A stretch of 64,000 nucleotides of DNA from Tissierella sp. GTDB lineage: Bacteria > Bacillota > Clostridia > Tissierellales > Tissierellaceae. The notes beneath the pieces were generated by a model. It saw nothing but the letters and a program-made list of their open reading frames with translations, was not told the origin of the DNA and made no database searches. This document shows, one piece after another, positions 46,086-55,252 of this stretch. The number at the start of each line of letters is the position of its first letter. The first letter of the stretch is position 1. The position numbers and the translations under genes were made by a program. Where the stretch lies: assembly GCF_031460495.1 (NCBI RefSeq), contig NZ_JAVKTS010000008.1:53796-117795 (forward strand). Reading direction: 5' to 3'.

Positions 46086-46146
46086 TTAATTACAGATTCT
46101 AGTAAATATGTAGCAAAAGGATGCTTTTGTATATTGACGAATCCTT

Positions 46147-46272
46147 CAATATACTATTCTACAAAATTTCCTAAATTCCTTCTTTTTCCATATATTATTT
46201 TTATATGTAAAAAACAAGGTAGACAGCTCTTGCTATCTACCTTGTTTCATCTGGGACAAGACTCCTGTCCCT
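46147..46272 (-). repeat. Dispersed terminator-bearing repeat, copy 3 (after ileS)
   Basis: A 126-bp shorter copy of the repeat. The stem 46216-46227 with 46232-46243 is followed by a T-run on the minus strand. It overlaps the ileS stop codon by two bases and terminates that gene. Confidence 0.75.
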
Positions 46273-49200
46273 ATATTCTCTCTAGTCTTATTCCTGTCAT
46301 TTGTCCATTTAGATCTTGCTTCTCTAAATCTTCTTCAGTTACTCTTTCTACGGATTTAGCTAAAGTTTCGGCTTTGATAAACTCTTCATATTCATCTAAA
46401 GCTGCCTTTATTTCATCACTACCATCATAAAATATATTGATATTGTCTAGGACTTCGTATCCATTACTCTTTCTCATTTGCTGTATCTTAGAAACAAATT
46501 CCCTTGCATATCCTTCGTTGATAAGCTCTGGAGTTAAAGTTGTATCTAGGATTACGAATAGATTGTTTTCCATTGATACATCAAAGCCTTCTTTAGATGA
46601 TATAGTGACTAGTACATAGTCTTTTTCTATCGCTATATCTTCTCCGTCCAAGTTCAGCACTAGTTTCTCACCTGAATCTAGTTTCTCAACTGTATCATGA
46701 GGATTTAACTCACTTAATGCTTTACCAAATGATTTAATCTTGCCACCAAGGATTGAGCCTGCTACCTTGAAGTTTGGTTTTAAGGAGTAGTTCATAAATT
46801 GGGATAAATCCTTTTCAAACACTACTTCTTTCACATTCAGCTCTTCCATGATTAATGGTACTAGATCCTTTATTTGATCTTCGTATTTCCCATCTATTAC
46901 TACTTCTTTAAGTGGTTGACGAACCTTTATCCTCACTGATTCACGAGATGCACGGCCAAGTCCTACCAAATTCCTTACTAAATCCATCTTTTCTTCTAAT
47001 TCTACTGATATTAAGTCAAGATTAGCTTCAGGATAATATTCCAAATGTACTGATTCAGATTCTGTCAGATTCTGATATATTTCCTCGGAAATAAATGGCA
47101 CAAAAGGTGCTATCATTTTACATATTCCCACAAGTATTTCATAAGTTGTGTTATATACTGCTTTTTTATCATTATCCAATTCTGTTGACCAGAATCTTCT
47201 TCTATTTCTTCTTATATACCAGTTAGATAGATCTTCTATTACAAACTCTTGGATAGCTCTAACTACCCTTGTAAGTTCAAATATATCCATATCTTCTTTT
47301 ACTTCTTTGAGCAAGCTATTATATTTTGAAAGTATCCATCTGTCTATTTCTGGTCTATCCTTGTATTCAATGAAGAAATCTCTTGGATTTATCTCATCTG
47401 TATTAGCATATAGAGAGAAGAAATTATATACATTTCTGATGGATCTAAAGAATTTGCTATCTACTTCTCTAAGTCCATCTTCATCAAATTTAGTTGGTGT
47501 CCATGGTGGTGAGACATAGATTATATACCATCTAAGGACATCTGCACCATATTTATCAAACAACTCAAATGGATCTACTGTATTTCCTCTTGATTTAGAC
47601 ATCTTTTTACCTTCTTTGTCTAATACCAAGTCATTTACTAATACATTTTTATATGGTGCTTTACCAGTTACAAATGTTGAAATAGCCAGTAATGAATAGA
47701 ACCATCCTCTAGTTTGGTCTATTCCTTCGCATATAAAGTCTGCTGGGAATAATGAATCAAAGTTTTCCTTATTTTCAAATGGATAATGATGTTGTGCAAA
47801 TGGCATAGCACCACTATCAAACCAAACATCTACTACATCTTTTTCTCTGGTCATTGTGCCGCCACATTTATCACATTTTAGATGAACATCATCTACATAT
47901 GGTCTGTGAAGTTCTATAGTCATATCTATATCTTCTATTGCTCTATCTATTAGTTCTTGTCTTGAACCAACACTATCAGTATGGTTACAATCATTACATC
48001 TCCAAACTGGGAATGGAGTACCCCAATATCTTGTTCTTGAAATGGCCCAGTCATTTAAGTTTTCTAACCAATTTCCAAATCTCTTTTCACCTACAAAGTC
48101 TGGATACCAGTTTACACCATTATTATTTTCTATTAGTTTATCCTTTAACTTAGTTATCTCGATATACCATGAAGGCTTTGCATAATACAATAGTGGTGTT
48201 CTGCATCTCCAACAATGTGGATAGTTGTGAGCTACTTTTTCTTTTTTATATAATTTTCCTTCTTCTTTTAGCCATTTGATAATATCTAGGTCAGCATCCA
48301 TTACAAATTTGCCTTCCCATGGTGTTGCAGTAAATTTACCATCTTCTGATACTGGTTGAATAACTGGTAATTTGTATCTCATTCCTGTATTATAGTCATC
48401 TTCACCAAAGGCTGGTGCAGTGTGAACTATTCCTGTACCATCTTCTGTAGTTACATAATCTGCTACGGTTACAATGAACGCCTTATCTTCTACATTTATG
48501 AATGGGATTAACTGCTCATATTCTACAAATTCTAAGTCTTTACCCTTCATTTCTTCAAGTACTTCATAGTCTTCACCTAGTACTTTGTTTGCTAATACCT
48601 TACCTACATAGTATATTTCGTCATTTTGCTTAACCTTTACATATGTTTCATTTGCATTTACTGTTAAAGAAACATTAGATGGTAAAGTCCAAGGAGTTGT
48701 TGTCCAAGCTAAGAAATATTCATCTTTGTCTTTTAATTTGAATTTTGCTATTACTGTATCTGTTTTTATTTCTTCATATCCTTGTGCAACTTCATGAGAA
48801 GCTAGACCTGTACCGCATCTTGAACAATATGGGAGTATTTTGTGTCCTTCATATACTAGACCTTCTTTATAAAATTTATCTAGTATCCACCATACTGATT
48901 CAATATAGTCATTATCCAAAGTAACATATGGATTATCTAAATCTATTTCATATGCCATTCTTTCAGTCATATCTCTCCATTGTTTTTCATATTGGAAAAC
49001 TGATTCTCTACATTGCTTGTTAAAGGCTTCTAGTCCATATACTTCGATATCATGTTTGTTTTTTAGATTAAGTTTTTTCTCTACTTCAATCTCTACTGGA
49101 AGACCATGTGTATCCCAGCCTGCTTTTCTCTTTACTTGATATCCCTGCATGGTTTTATATCTACATTGTAAATCCTTAAGTGTCCTAGCCATTACATGAT

Positions 49201-49420
49201 GAATACCTGGCTTACCATTTGCTGTTGGTGGCCCTTCAAAGAATACATATGGTTTTTTTTCATCTCTTGTGTCTACAGATTTGTGTAGTAAATCTATTTC
49301 TTGCCAGTATTTGCTAATATTCTGTTCTCGAGCCTTTACAGGTTCGTTTGATAATTCATTAAACTTTTTCACTGATTTCATCTCCTTTATAATCGCCTCA
49401 GTCTCACTGCTCAAATTCAT
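46271..49420 (-). CDS. ileS: Isoleucyl-tRNA synthetase, type 2
   Basis: 1049 residues from the ATG. PTANGKPGIHHVMAR is the HIGH region, and KKMSKSRGNTVDPF the KMSKS loop; the editing domain lies between, and the C-terminal portion is the long form seen in the eukaryote-like type 2 group. That group is known to be poorly inhibited by mupirocin; activity here is inference. A second possible start is a GTG at 49372 (KKFNELSNE), with AAAGGAG upstream, which matches the usual family N-terminus better. It is controlled by an isoleucine T-box. Confidence 0.95.
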   Translation of the reverse strand: MNLSSETEAIIKEMKSVKKFNELSNEPVKAREQNISKYWQEIDLLHKSVDTRDEKKPYVFFEGPPTANGKPGIHHVMARTLKDLQCRYKTMQGYQVKRKAGWDTHGLPVEIEVEKKLNLKNKHDIEVYGLEAFNKQCRESVFQYEKQWRDMTERMAYEIDLDNPYVTLDNDYIESVWWILDKFYKEGLVYEGHKILPYCSRCGTGLASHEVAQGYEEIKTDTVIAKFKLKDKDEYFLAWTTTPWTLPSNVSLTVNANETYVKVKQNDEIYYVGKVLANKVLGEDYEVLEEMKGKDLEFVEYEQLIPFINVEDKAFIVTVADYVTTEDGTGIVHTAPAFGEDDYNTGMRYKLPVIQPVSEDGKFTATPWEGKFVMDADLDIIKWLKEEGKLYKKEKVAHNYPHCWRCRTPLLYYAKPSWYIEITKLKDKLIENNNGVNWYPDFVGEKRFGNWLENLNDWAISRTRYWGTPFPVWRCNDCNHTDSVGSRQELIDRAIEDIDMTIELHRPYVDDVHLKCDKCGGTMTREKDVVDVWFDSGAMPFAQHHYPFENKENFDSLFPADFICEGIDQTRGWFYSLLAISTFVTGKAPYKNVLVNDLVLDKEGKKMSKSRGNTVDPFELFDKYGADVLRWYIIYVSPPWTPTKFDEDGLREVDSKFFRSIRNVYNFFSLYANTDEINPRDFFIEYKDRPEIDRWILSKYNSLLKEVKEDMDIFELTRVVRAIQEFVIEDLSNWYIRRNRRRFWSTELDNDKKAVYNTTYEILVGICKMIAPFVPFISEEIYQNLTESESVHLEYYPEANLDLISVELEEKMDLVRNLVGLGRASRESVRIKVRQPLKEVVIDGKYEDQIKDLVPLIMEELNVKEVVFEKDLSQFMNYSLKPNFKVAGSILGGKIKSFGKALSELNPHDTVEKLDSGEKLVLNLDGEDIAIEKDYVLVTISSKEGFDVSMENNLFVILDTTLTPELINEGYAREFVSKIQQMRKSNGYEVLDNINIFYDGSDEIKAALDEYEEFIKAETLAKSVERVTEEDLEKQDLNGQMTGIRLERI

Positions 49421-49462
49421 TTGCTCCTTATCAGTCGCATGAATTTGGCGTTCGTTGCGTTT

Positions 49463-49504
49463 GACCTACCAACGATTTGCAGAAGCAGCAAATCGGGTTA
49501 GGTC
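49463..49504. other. Extra hairpin between the T-box and ileS
   Basis: GACCTACC...CGATTTGC pairs with GCAAATCG...TTAGGTC across a 7-base loop, with an asymmetric bulge. It lies between the T-box terminator and the ileS ribosome site. The edges resemble a short recombination site, but it may just be an mRNA structure. Confidence 0.45.
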
Positions 49505-49514
49505 ATAAATACAA

Positions 49515-49715
49515 CTAATCCCTAAGTCAAAAGACTTAGGGACGAAAGTTTCGCGGTACCACCCAAATTACAAGAAAGATGAATCTTTCTTGTCACTCAC
49601 TAAGTATAACGTCTTCACGTAATACCTTACTATCTTCGGGTATTATGCTCCAAGGTGATCTTCACAAAGTTTTTTATGATAATCTCACACCATATGATTA
49701 TCTCTCTGTAATAAA
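49515..49715 (-). promoter_or_regulatory. T-box riboswitch, isoleucine specifier
   Basis: The T-box core GGTGGTACCGCG lies at 49552-49563 (minus strand). A specifier loop reads GAAGATCACC, in which ATC (49657-49659) is the isoleucine codon. A terminator stem CCCTAAGTC/GACTTAGGG follows at 49520-49541. Uncharged isoleucine tRNA would favour readthrough into ileS. Confidence 0.9.
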
Positions 49716-49765
49716 ATAAGCTTTGCTACTGTCCTTATCAATGCATATATTTTCACTTATATTAC

Positions 49766-49794
49766 AATATACTTTATTTGCAATTACTTGTCAA
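49766..49794 (-). promoter_or_regulatory. Sigma-A promoter of ileS
   Basis: TTGACA and TATATT are separated by 17 bases on the minus strand, just upstream of the T-box leader. Confidence 0.75.
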
Positions 49795-49799
49795 GGAGA

Positions 49800-51086
49800 T
49801 TAATTTTCTTCCTGTTCCTGTCTTAGCTTATATATTGCAGTATTTGTGTCTAAATCTACCATATCATAGGTAATATATTGCCCCTTCTTAATATCTTTCT
49901 TAACTACTCCATTATTAATAAGCCCTATTGGCACCAAATTTTCTCTTTTTGCTACTTCATAGGTCTCTATACTTCCAAGAACTGTATATTCACCTATGCC
50001 ATCTAGCCTTTCTCCAATCTTTAAATCTTTCTTAGCCATTGTAATTACTTCTGCCATAGGCTTAGAAGAAATCGGTGCAATGGAAGCTTCTTTATAGAAA
50101 TAAGCTTTAGCTATTGAAATTGGTGTCTCTAAACTAGTTAAATGATATGGTCTATAAAGTACATAGTTTGGGCCAGGTCCCATCTTTAAAAATTGCATTT
50201 CGTGATGTACCTGTGGGAGGGATGTAGTTACAACAACAAACACTCCCGGTGCTATACCATGAGCATAGTCCACTATCTTGTATTTATTTAAAATACCACC
50301 ATTTTCTTTAAGACTATATTGTTTTGGCAAATCATCTACAATTGTAGTTGGTCCATGACCACCTCTAATATCTGGAATAAATCCTGTAGCATTGGCCATA
50401 GCTGCCATCTCTACCATAGTATTAGTACCATCTATAAAAGATGCTAGTTTAATCGGATTAAGCTTTGATTCTAATGTCTTATGCCTTACACTATCTGGAG
50501 TTGCTTCATAATCTATAGGGTTGTTTTTTCCTTTTCCTATTGCTAATATTTCAAATCCTGTTGCCTCAGCAAAATCAAAAATCTCTTTAACCGAACCAGG
50601 CTCATCTCCTGCTGTTCCTGTATATACCAAGCCTGCCTTTTTTGCCATTTTATTAAGTATAGGTCCTACTACTACATCTGCTTCTACATTTAGCATTACT
50701 ATGTGTTTTCTATTATTTATTGAATCCATTGCAATTCTAGCACCTGTATCTGGAACTCCTGTGGCATCTACCACTACATCTATTAGATTTGGTTTAGTTC
50801 CATAATCTGTAATATTTGTTGCTACATATTTTCCTCTCTCCATTGCTACATTAATCTCATTAAGAGTTTTAGCTATGACTATATCATCTTCAGATATACC
50901 AGCCAAAGTATAGGCTTCTACTGCATCAGATATCTTGTTGCTGACAACTAGAGAAGGTTTCATTCCCTTTACGAGCATCATTTGGCTGACTAACCCTTTG
51001 CCCATTAATCCTGCTCCAATTATTGAAACTTTTATATTCTTTTTATTTTCTTCTAGTTGTCGTAATTTAATATTTATTCCTGTCAT
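49800..51086 (-). CDS. Homoserine-dehydrogenase-like oxidoreductase with SAF domain
   Basis: 428 residues. N-terminal Rossmann domain (VSIIGAGLMGKGLVSQM) and a middle domain with DVVVDATGVPDTGA, followed by a C-terminal SAF-like domain around residues 350-420 (APISSKPMAEVITMAKKDL then KKDIKKGQYITYDMVD). SAF domains are found in sugar-acid-handling oxidoreductases. NAD(P)-linked activity is likely; the substrate is unknown. The gene lies 20 bases downstream of an HI0933-type gene, same strand, so probably cotranscribed. Confidence 0.75.
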   Translation of the reverse strand: MTGINIKLRQLEENKKNIKVSIIGAGLMGKGLVSQMMLVKGMKPSLVVSNKISDAVEAYTLAGISEDDIVIAKTLNEINVAMERGKYVATNITDYGTKPNLIDVVVDATGVPDTGARIAMDSINNRKHIVMLNVEADVVVGPILNKMAKKAGLVYTGTAGDEPGSVKEIFDFAEATGFEILAIGKGKNNPIDYEATPDSVRHKTLESKLNPIKLASFIDGTNTMVEMAAMANATGFIPDIRGGHGPTTIVDDLPKQYSLKENGGILNKYKIVDYAHGIAPGVFVVVTTSLPQVHHEMQFLKMGPGPNYVLYRPYHLTSLETPISIAKAYFYKEASIAPISSKPMAEVITMAKKDLKIGERLDGIGEYTVLGSIETYEVAKRENLVPIGLINNGVVKKDIKKGQYITYDMVDLDTNTAIYKLRQEQEEN

Positions 51087-51106
51087 TATATTTCCCCCAT
51101 TTTGCT

Positions 51107-52330
51107 TTAGTTTACTGCATTAGTCCCTGCCACATAACCAGATGACCATGCCCATTGAAGATTAAATCCACCACAATCTCCATCTATATCAAGTAACTCT
51201 CCTACTATATAAAGTCCACTGACTAATTTTGACTCCATAGTCTGACTATTTATTTCGTTAGTATTTACACCACCTGCTGTTACTTGAGCATTACCCCAAG
51301 ATTGGGAGCCTATGACATTAAAACTCCATGAAGTAAGGATTTCGGCTAAGCCTTTTATTTCTTCAGCTGATAGAGATAATACCTTTTTATTCTTATCTAT
51401 ATTTAACTCCTTTAGAATTGGAATAATAAGTTTCTTGTTGATCAACCCTATTAATCCAGAATCTAAAGTCTTATTTGGCATATTTTTAAATCTATTTACA
51501 AGATACTCAGTTAGTTCTTCTTTTGCCTTAGTATGAATTATAGATACTCTTAGTTCTACATTCTTTCCATTATTCATATATTCTAAAGCTGTTCTGCTAA
51601 TTTGAAGGATTGGTGGACCAGATATTCCATAGGAAGTAAATAAAATATCTCCATTATCCTCTAATACCAGCCTATTATCTATATAAATCCCTGCTCTTCC
51701 AAGGAATTTTACTCCATCTAATGATTTAAGAAAATTACTCTCAAGTTTTAATTGTACTAGACCTGGGAAGACTTCAGTAATTGTATGGCCTAACTTCTTA
51801 CATAATGAATATCCGTTTCCATCAGAACCACTACTAGGTAATGCCATGCCCCCTGCTGCTATAATCACCTTATCTCCTTCAAATCTTCGCTTATCCTTAA
51901 GTATTACAGTAAAATTCTTCTGTTTCTTTATTTCTGCCACTTGGGCTTCTGTTATTAATTCAATTCCCTCTGCTTCAATCTCATATCTTAGTACATCTAA
52001 CATACTAGATGCCTGGAAGGATAGAGGAAATACCTTGCCATTATCCTCTATAGCTGGAGTTATCCCCAGTCTTTCAAAAAAAGCTATAGTCTTTTCCACA
52101 TTTAATTCAGATAATGAACTATGTGCAAAGCTTGAATTTGTTCCATGGTAATTATTTATACTTAAATTTATATTGGTATAATTACATCTTCCATTTCCAG
52201 TAGCTAAAAGTTTCTTACCTACTCTGTCATTTCTCTCTAATATTACAACATCTCCACCCTTTTTCTTTGCCGACAAAGCTGCCATCATTCCTGCAGCTCC
52301 TCCACCGATAATTATTATTCTCTTATCCAT
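51107..52330 (-). CDS. HI0933-family FAD-dependent oxidoreductase (YhiN-like)
   Basis: 407 residues. The FAD dinucleotide fold is IIIGGGAAGMMAALSA, then VILERNDRVGKKLLATGNGRCNYTN, the family signature; LYIVGELLDIDGDCGGFNLQWAWSSG ends it. HI0933-like proteins are widespread flavoproteins whose reaction is uncertain. AAAAGGAG precedes the ATG. Probably in an operon with the following oxidoreductase gene. Confidence 0.88.
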   Translation of the reverse strand: MDKRIIIIGGGAAGMMAALSAKKKGGDVVILERNDRVGKKLLATGNGRCNYTNINLSINNYHGTNSSFAHSSLSELNVEKTIAFFERLGITPAIEDNGKVFPLSFQASSMLDVLRYEIEAEGIELITEAQVAEIKKQKNFTVILKDKRRFEGDKVIIAAGGMALPSSGSDGNGYSLCKKLGHTITEVFPGLVQLKLESNFLKSLDGVKFLGRAGIYIDNRLVLEDNGDILFTSYGISGPPILQISRTALEYMNNGKNVELRVSIIHTKAKEELTEYLVNRFKNMPNKTLDSGLIGLINKKLIIPILKELNIDKNKKVLSLSAEEIKGLAEILTSWSFNVIGSQSWGNAQVTAGGVNTNEINSQTMESKLVSGLYIVGELLDIDGDCGGFNLQWAWSSGYVAGTNAVN

Positions 52331-52438
52331 AGAAATGCTCCTTTTACAAATTTATATACTATCCTATTTTATACCTTATTGCCAAATTTGTCTATTTCAT
52401 TTATAAAGGTGACAGAGAATCACCTGTCACCCCATAAA

Positions 52439-54238
52439 TTATAATCCTAATTCCCCTAATTCATCTTGAATAATCTTTCTTAAACTATCCTTTTCTTCTT
52501 CTGAAATGAAGGCCGCTTCAACTCCATTATCTATTATCATCAATATTTCTTCTATGGTAAAATTCATCTCTATCATTAAAAGATTATATTCTTTTTCTAA
52601 GGAGGTATCTGATACAGTAGTATTATCTGTATTTATAGTTACTCCTATACCTTCTTCCATATATGTCCTAATTGGATAATCTGATATAGAATCTACTGAT
52701 TTTGTCTGTAGATTGCTAATAGGGCACATTTCTAAAAATATGTTCTTTTCCTTTAATAGTTCTATGACTTTAGGGTCCTTTATTGCAGCAATCCCATGGC
52801 CTATCCTTTTTGCATGTAATAGTTCTACTGATTTAGAAATATTTTCTACAATTCCTGTTTCACCACCATGAATTGTAATACCATATCCTTTTTCATATGC
52901 TAACTGAAAAGCTTTTTCATGTATTTCAGGTGGAAAATCATGTTCATTTCCTGCTAAATCTACAGCGACTACACCTTTGCCTAGGTATTTTTCACCTAGG
53001 TCTATGACCTCCATACTCTTCTCTACAGGCTCATGCCTCATAGATATGAGGATTGCATTGGATAATATATTAAAGTCATCCTTCGCTCTACTCATACCCG
53101 TTAAAACACTTTCTACAACTTCATCAAAGCTTAAACCTTTATCCATATGAAGAAACGGTGCAAACCTTATTTCTACATATTTTACATTTTCTTTGCTTAA
53201 GTCCTCTAAGAGCTCGTAGGTAATTCTTTCTATATTTTCTTTACTTTGCATAACCTTCAATGGATAACTGAATTTCTCTAAGTATTCCTTTAAAGACTCG
53301 CATTCTTCTTTGACACTTACTAGTTTTTCAAATTCTTCTATATCTGATACTTCTATGATTTCTCCTTCTTTTAATAGAAGTTCATACATGGTTTCTGGCC
53401 TTACACTGCCATCTAGATGGCAGTGCAATTCTATCTTAGGTAATTTACTTAACATTTCTTTCATCTCTATACTCCTCTCATCTAATAACTCTGTATCTTT
53501 AGCTATGTCTACTTCTATATACTCTAAATATTGTCTTATACCCCAATCTTCTAGTGTATTTTCTGTTCCAACCCATACATTTGTCTTTATTGGTATATAT
53601 TCAAAAATTTCTTCTACATCTTCATTTATCATTCTAATGCAACCAGCTGAAATATACTGACCTATTGAAAAAGGGGTAGAGTTCCCGTGTATTCCATATC
53701 CTGTATATTTATCTCTTGAAAGTCCTAACCATCTTTTTCCCAAGGGATTATTAGGGGCTCCCCCTTTAACAGGCTTATACCTTCCTCCCATTCCTCCCCA
53801 TGCAGGATCTTTCAATTTACTTATTATGGTAAATTTATAATCTGGTGTGGGGCTAGAGACTTTTCCCACGGCTACAGGATATTTTTTATATACTATTCCA
53901 TTCTTGTATACGGTTAGTATCCTCTTAGTTTTGTTAATTACTATAAACCATTCTTCATCCATTATCTCTGTGGGTACAATATCTACTATCCTTTTATTTC
54001 CATTATATAATGCATCATTAGTATTTCCTCCCCAGATTCCATCTACAGTCAAGTTATTCTCTGCTTGAAATCGTAGTAGAGTATTCCTTTGGTCTAATTG
54101 TTTCCCATCATACCCATTGCTTATATACCCTAACAAGGTTTCCTTATACAATGTTTCTCCATAGGATCCCTTAATAAATATAGTTAAAAATACTATTAAT
54201 AAGAAAAAAAATCGTCTGAATTTTATGCTTGAATTCAT
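52439..54238 (-). CDS. Fusion ORF: secreted L,D-transpeptidase domain plus adenosine deaminase
   Basis: 599 residues in one frame. Residues 1-27 are a signal peptide. Residues 45-75 are a peptidoglycan-binding repeat (LRFQAENNLTVDGIWGG). Residues 95-225 are an L,D-transpeptidase (YkuD) domain with YGIHGNS and the catalytic cysteine in ISAGCIRM. From about residue 259 comes adenosine deaminase: KIELHCHLDGS, HGGETG, KRIGHGI, INTDNTT. The deaminase could also start on its own at the ATG 53464 (MKEMLSKLPKIEL), with AGAGGAG seven bases upstream. One half belongs outside and one inside the cell, so separate initiation is plausible. Confidence 0.85.
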   Translation of the reverse strand: MNSSIKFRRFFFLLIVFLTIFIKGSYGETLYKETLLGYISNGYDGKQLDQRNTLLRFQAENNLTVDGIWGGNTNDALYNGNKRIVDIVPTEIMDEEWFIVINKTKRILTVYKNGIVYKKYPVAVGKVSSPTPDYKFTIISKLKDPAWGGMGGRYKPVKGGAPNNPLGKRWLGLSRDKYTGYGIHGNSTPFSIGQYISAGCIRMINEDVEEIFEYIPIKTNVWVGTENTLEDWGIRQYLEYIEVDIAKDTELLDERSIEMKEMLSKLPKIELHCHLDGSVRPETMYELLLKEGEIIEVSDIEEFEKLVSVKEECESLKEYLEKFSYPLKVMQSKENIERITYELLEDLSKENVKYVEIRFAPFLHMDKGLSFDEVVESVLTGMSRAKDDFNILSNAILISMRHEPVEKSMEVIDLGEKYLGKGVVAVDLAGNEHDFPPEIHEKAFQLAYEKGYGITIHGGETGIVENISKSVELLHAKRIGHGIAAIKDPKVIELLKEKNIFLEMCPISNLQTKSVDSISDYPIRTYMEEGIGVTINTDNTTVSDTSLEKEYNLLMIEMNFTIEEILMIIDNGVEAAFISEEEKDSLRKIIQDELGELGL

Positions 54239-54382
54239 AACTCAGCACCTCCCATCTATATACTATTCATATATGGATTAGGAGATTAATCTTTTTTAAA
54301 ATATATTTTTCTATTTCATAATTATTTGATTATTATAGTTTATTCTATTTGATTATATAACTCATACAAAAAGAAGACTCTA

Positions 54383-55252
54383 TTAAAGTCTTCTATATAA
54401 ATCTTTTTCCTCTAATCCAGACATATTAAGTCCTTCTTCAATTTGAGATAGGATTAAGTTCTTATCTTGGCTTAAAGTACCCTTTAAGGAAACATAATTT
54501 GAAGCATGATTGGCTCTAAAAATACAGTTATCTACATTAAGGTTTTCAACCATGATTTTTGTCTCAATCAATACTTCCTCTGGAGTCAGAAGCTTAAATC
54601 TTCCAGTCTGTACATCATCATATAGAGGGGTTCCTTCTTCAACTAATAGAGTTAGAAGCCCTACATAATGTGGATTAATTTCATTGATGATTTTTGCAGA
54701 TTCTAATGAATGTTCCATAGAATATTCTCTACTGCCTATACCTGAAATAAGAGTCATAGAAAGTTCAATTCCTGACTCCACTATTTTTCTCCCAGCTAGA
54801 ACCATTTCTTCTCTAGTTACACCTTTGTTAATAGCTTTTAATATCTTCTCAGACCCAGATTCTACTCCAAGATATACAATTCCTAGACCTAAGGACTTTA
54901 ACTCTTTTAATTCCTCTTGAGTCTTGGATAGTATTGCTTTTGGTGAACCATATACTCCTACCCTTTCACATTCTGGAAAGTTTTCATTTATAAAAGAAAG
55001 AATCTTTACTAATTCATGATTTTTTAATACTAAGGCATCTCCATCTGCAATGAATATCCTCTTTACTACCTTATATCTTTCTCTTCCAATCCTAAAATCC
55101 TCTATTATCTCTTCTGTACTTCTAACTCTAAATTTTTTGTCTTTGTACATGGAACAAAATGTGCATTTATTGTGAGTACATCCGATTGTAGCTTGAACAA
55201 TCAAACTATAGGCTTCACTTGGTGGTCTATATAAGGATCCTTCATATCTCAT
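54383..55252 (-). CDS. Radical SAM protein
   Basis: 289 residues. The cluster motif is CTHNKCTFCSMYK, a CxxxxCxxC variant; SLIVQATIGCTH precedes it, and YLGVESGSEKILKAINKG and LISGIG match the radical SAM barrel. The layout resembles the HemN/Elp3-like group but no second cofactor domain is present. Its reaction is unknown. The ATG overlaps the stop of the preceding gene (TAAATG), so translation is coupled. Confidence 0.82.
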   Translation of the reverse strand: MRYEGSLYRPPSEAYSLIVQATIGCTHNKCTFCSMYKDKKFRVRSTEEIIEDFRIGRERYKVVKRIFIADGDALVLKNHELVKILSFINENFPECERVGVYGSPKAILSKTQEELKELKSLGLGIVYLGVESGSEKILKAINKGVTREEMVLAGRKIVESGIELSMTLISGIGSREYSMEHSLESAKIINEINPHYVGLLTLLVEEGTPLYDDVQTGRFKLLTPEEVLIETKIMVENLNVDNCIFRANHASNYVSLKGTLSQDKNLILSQIEEGLNMSGLEEKDLYRRL

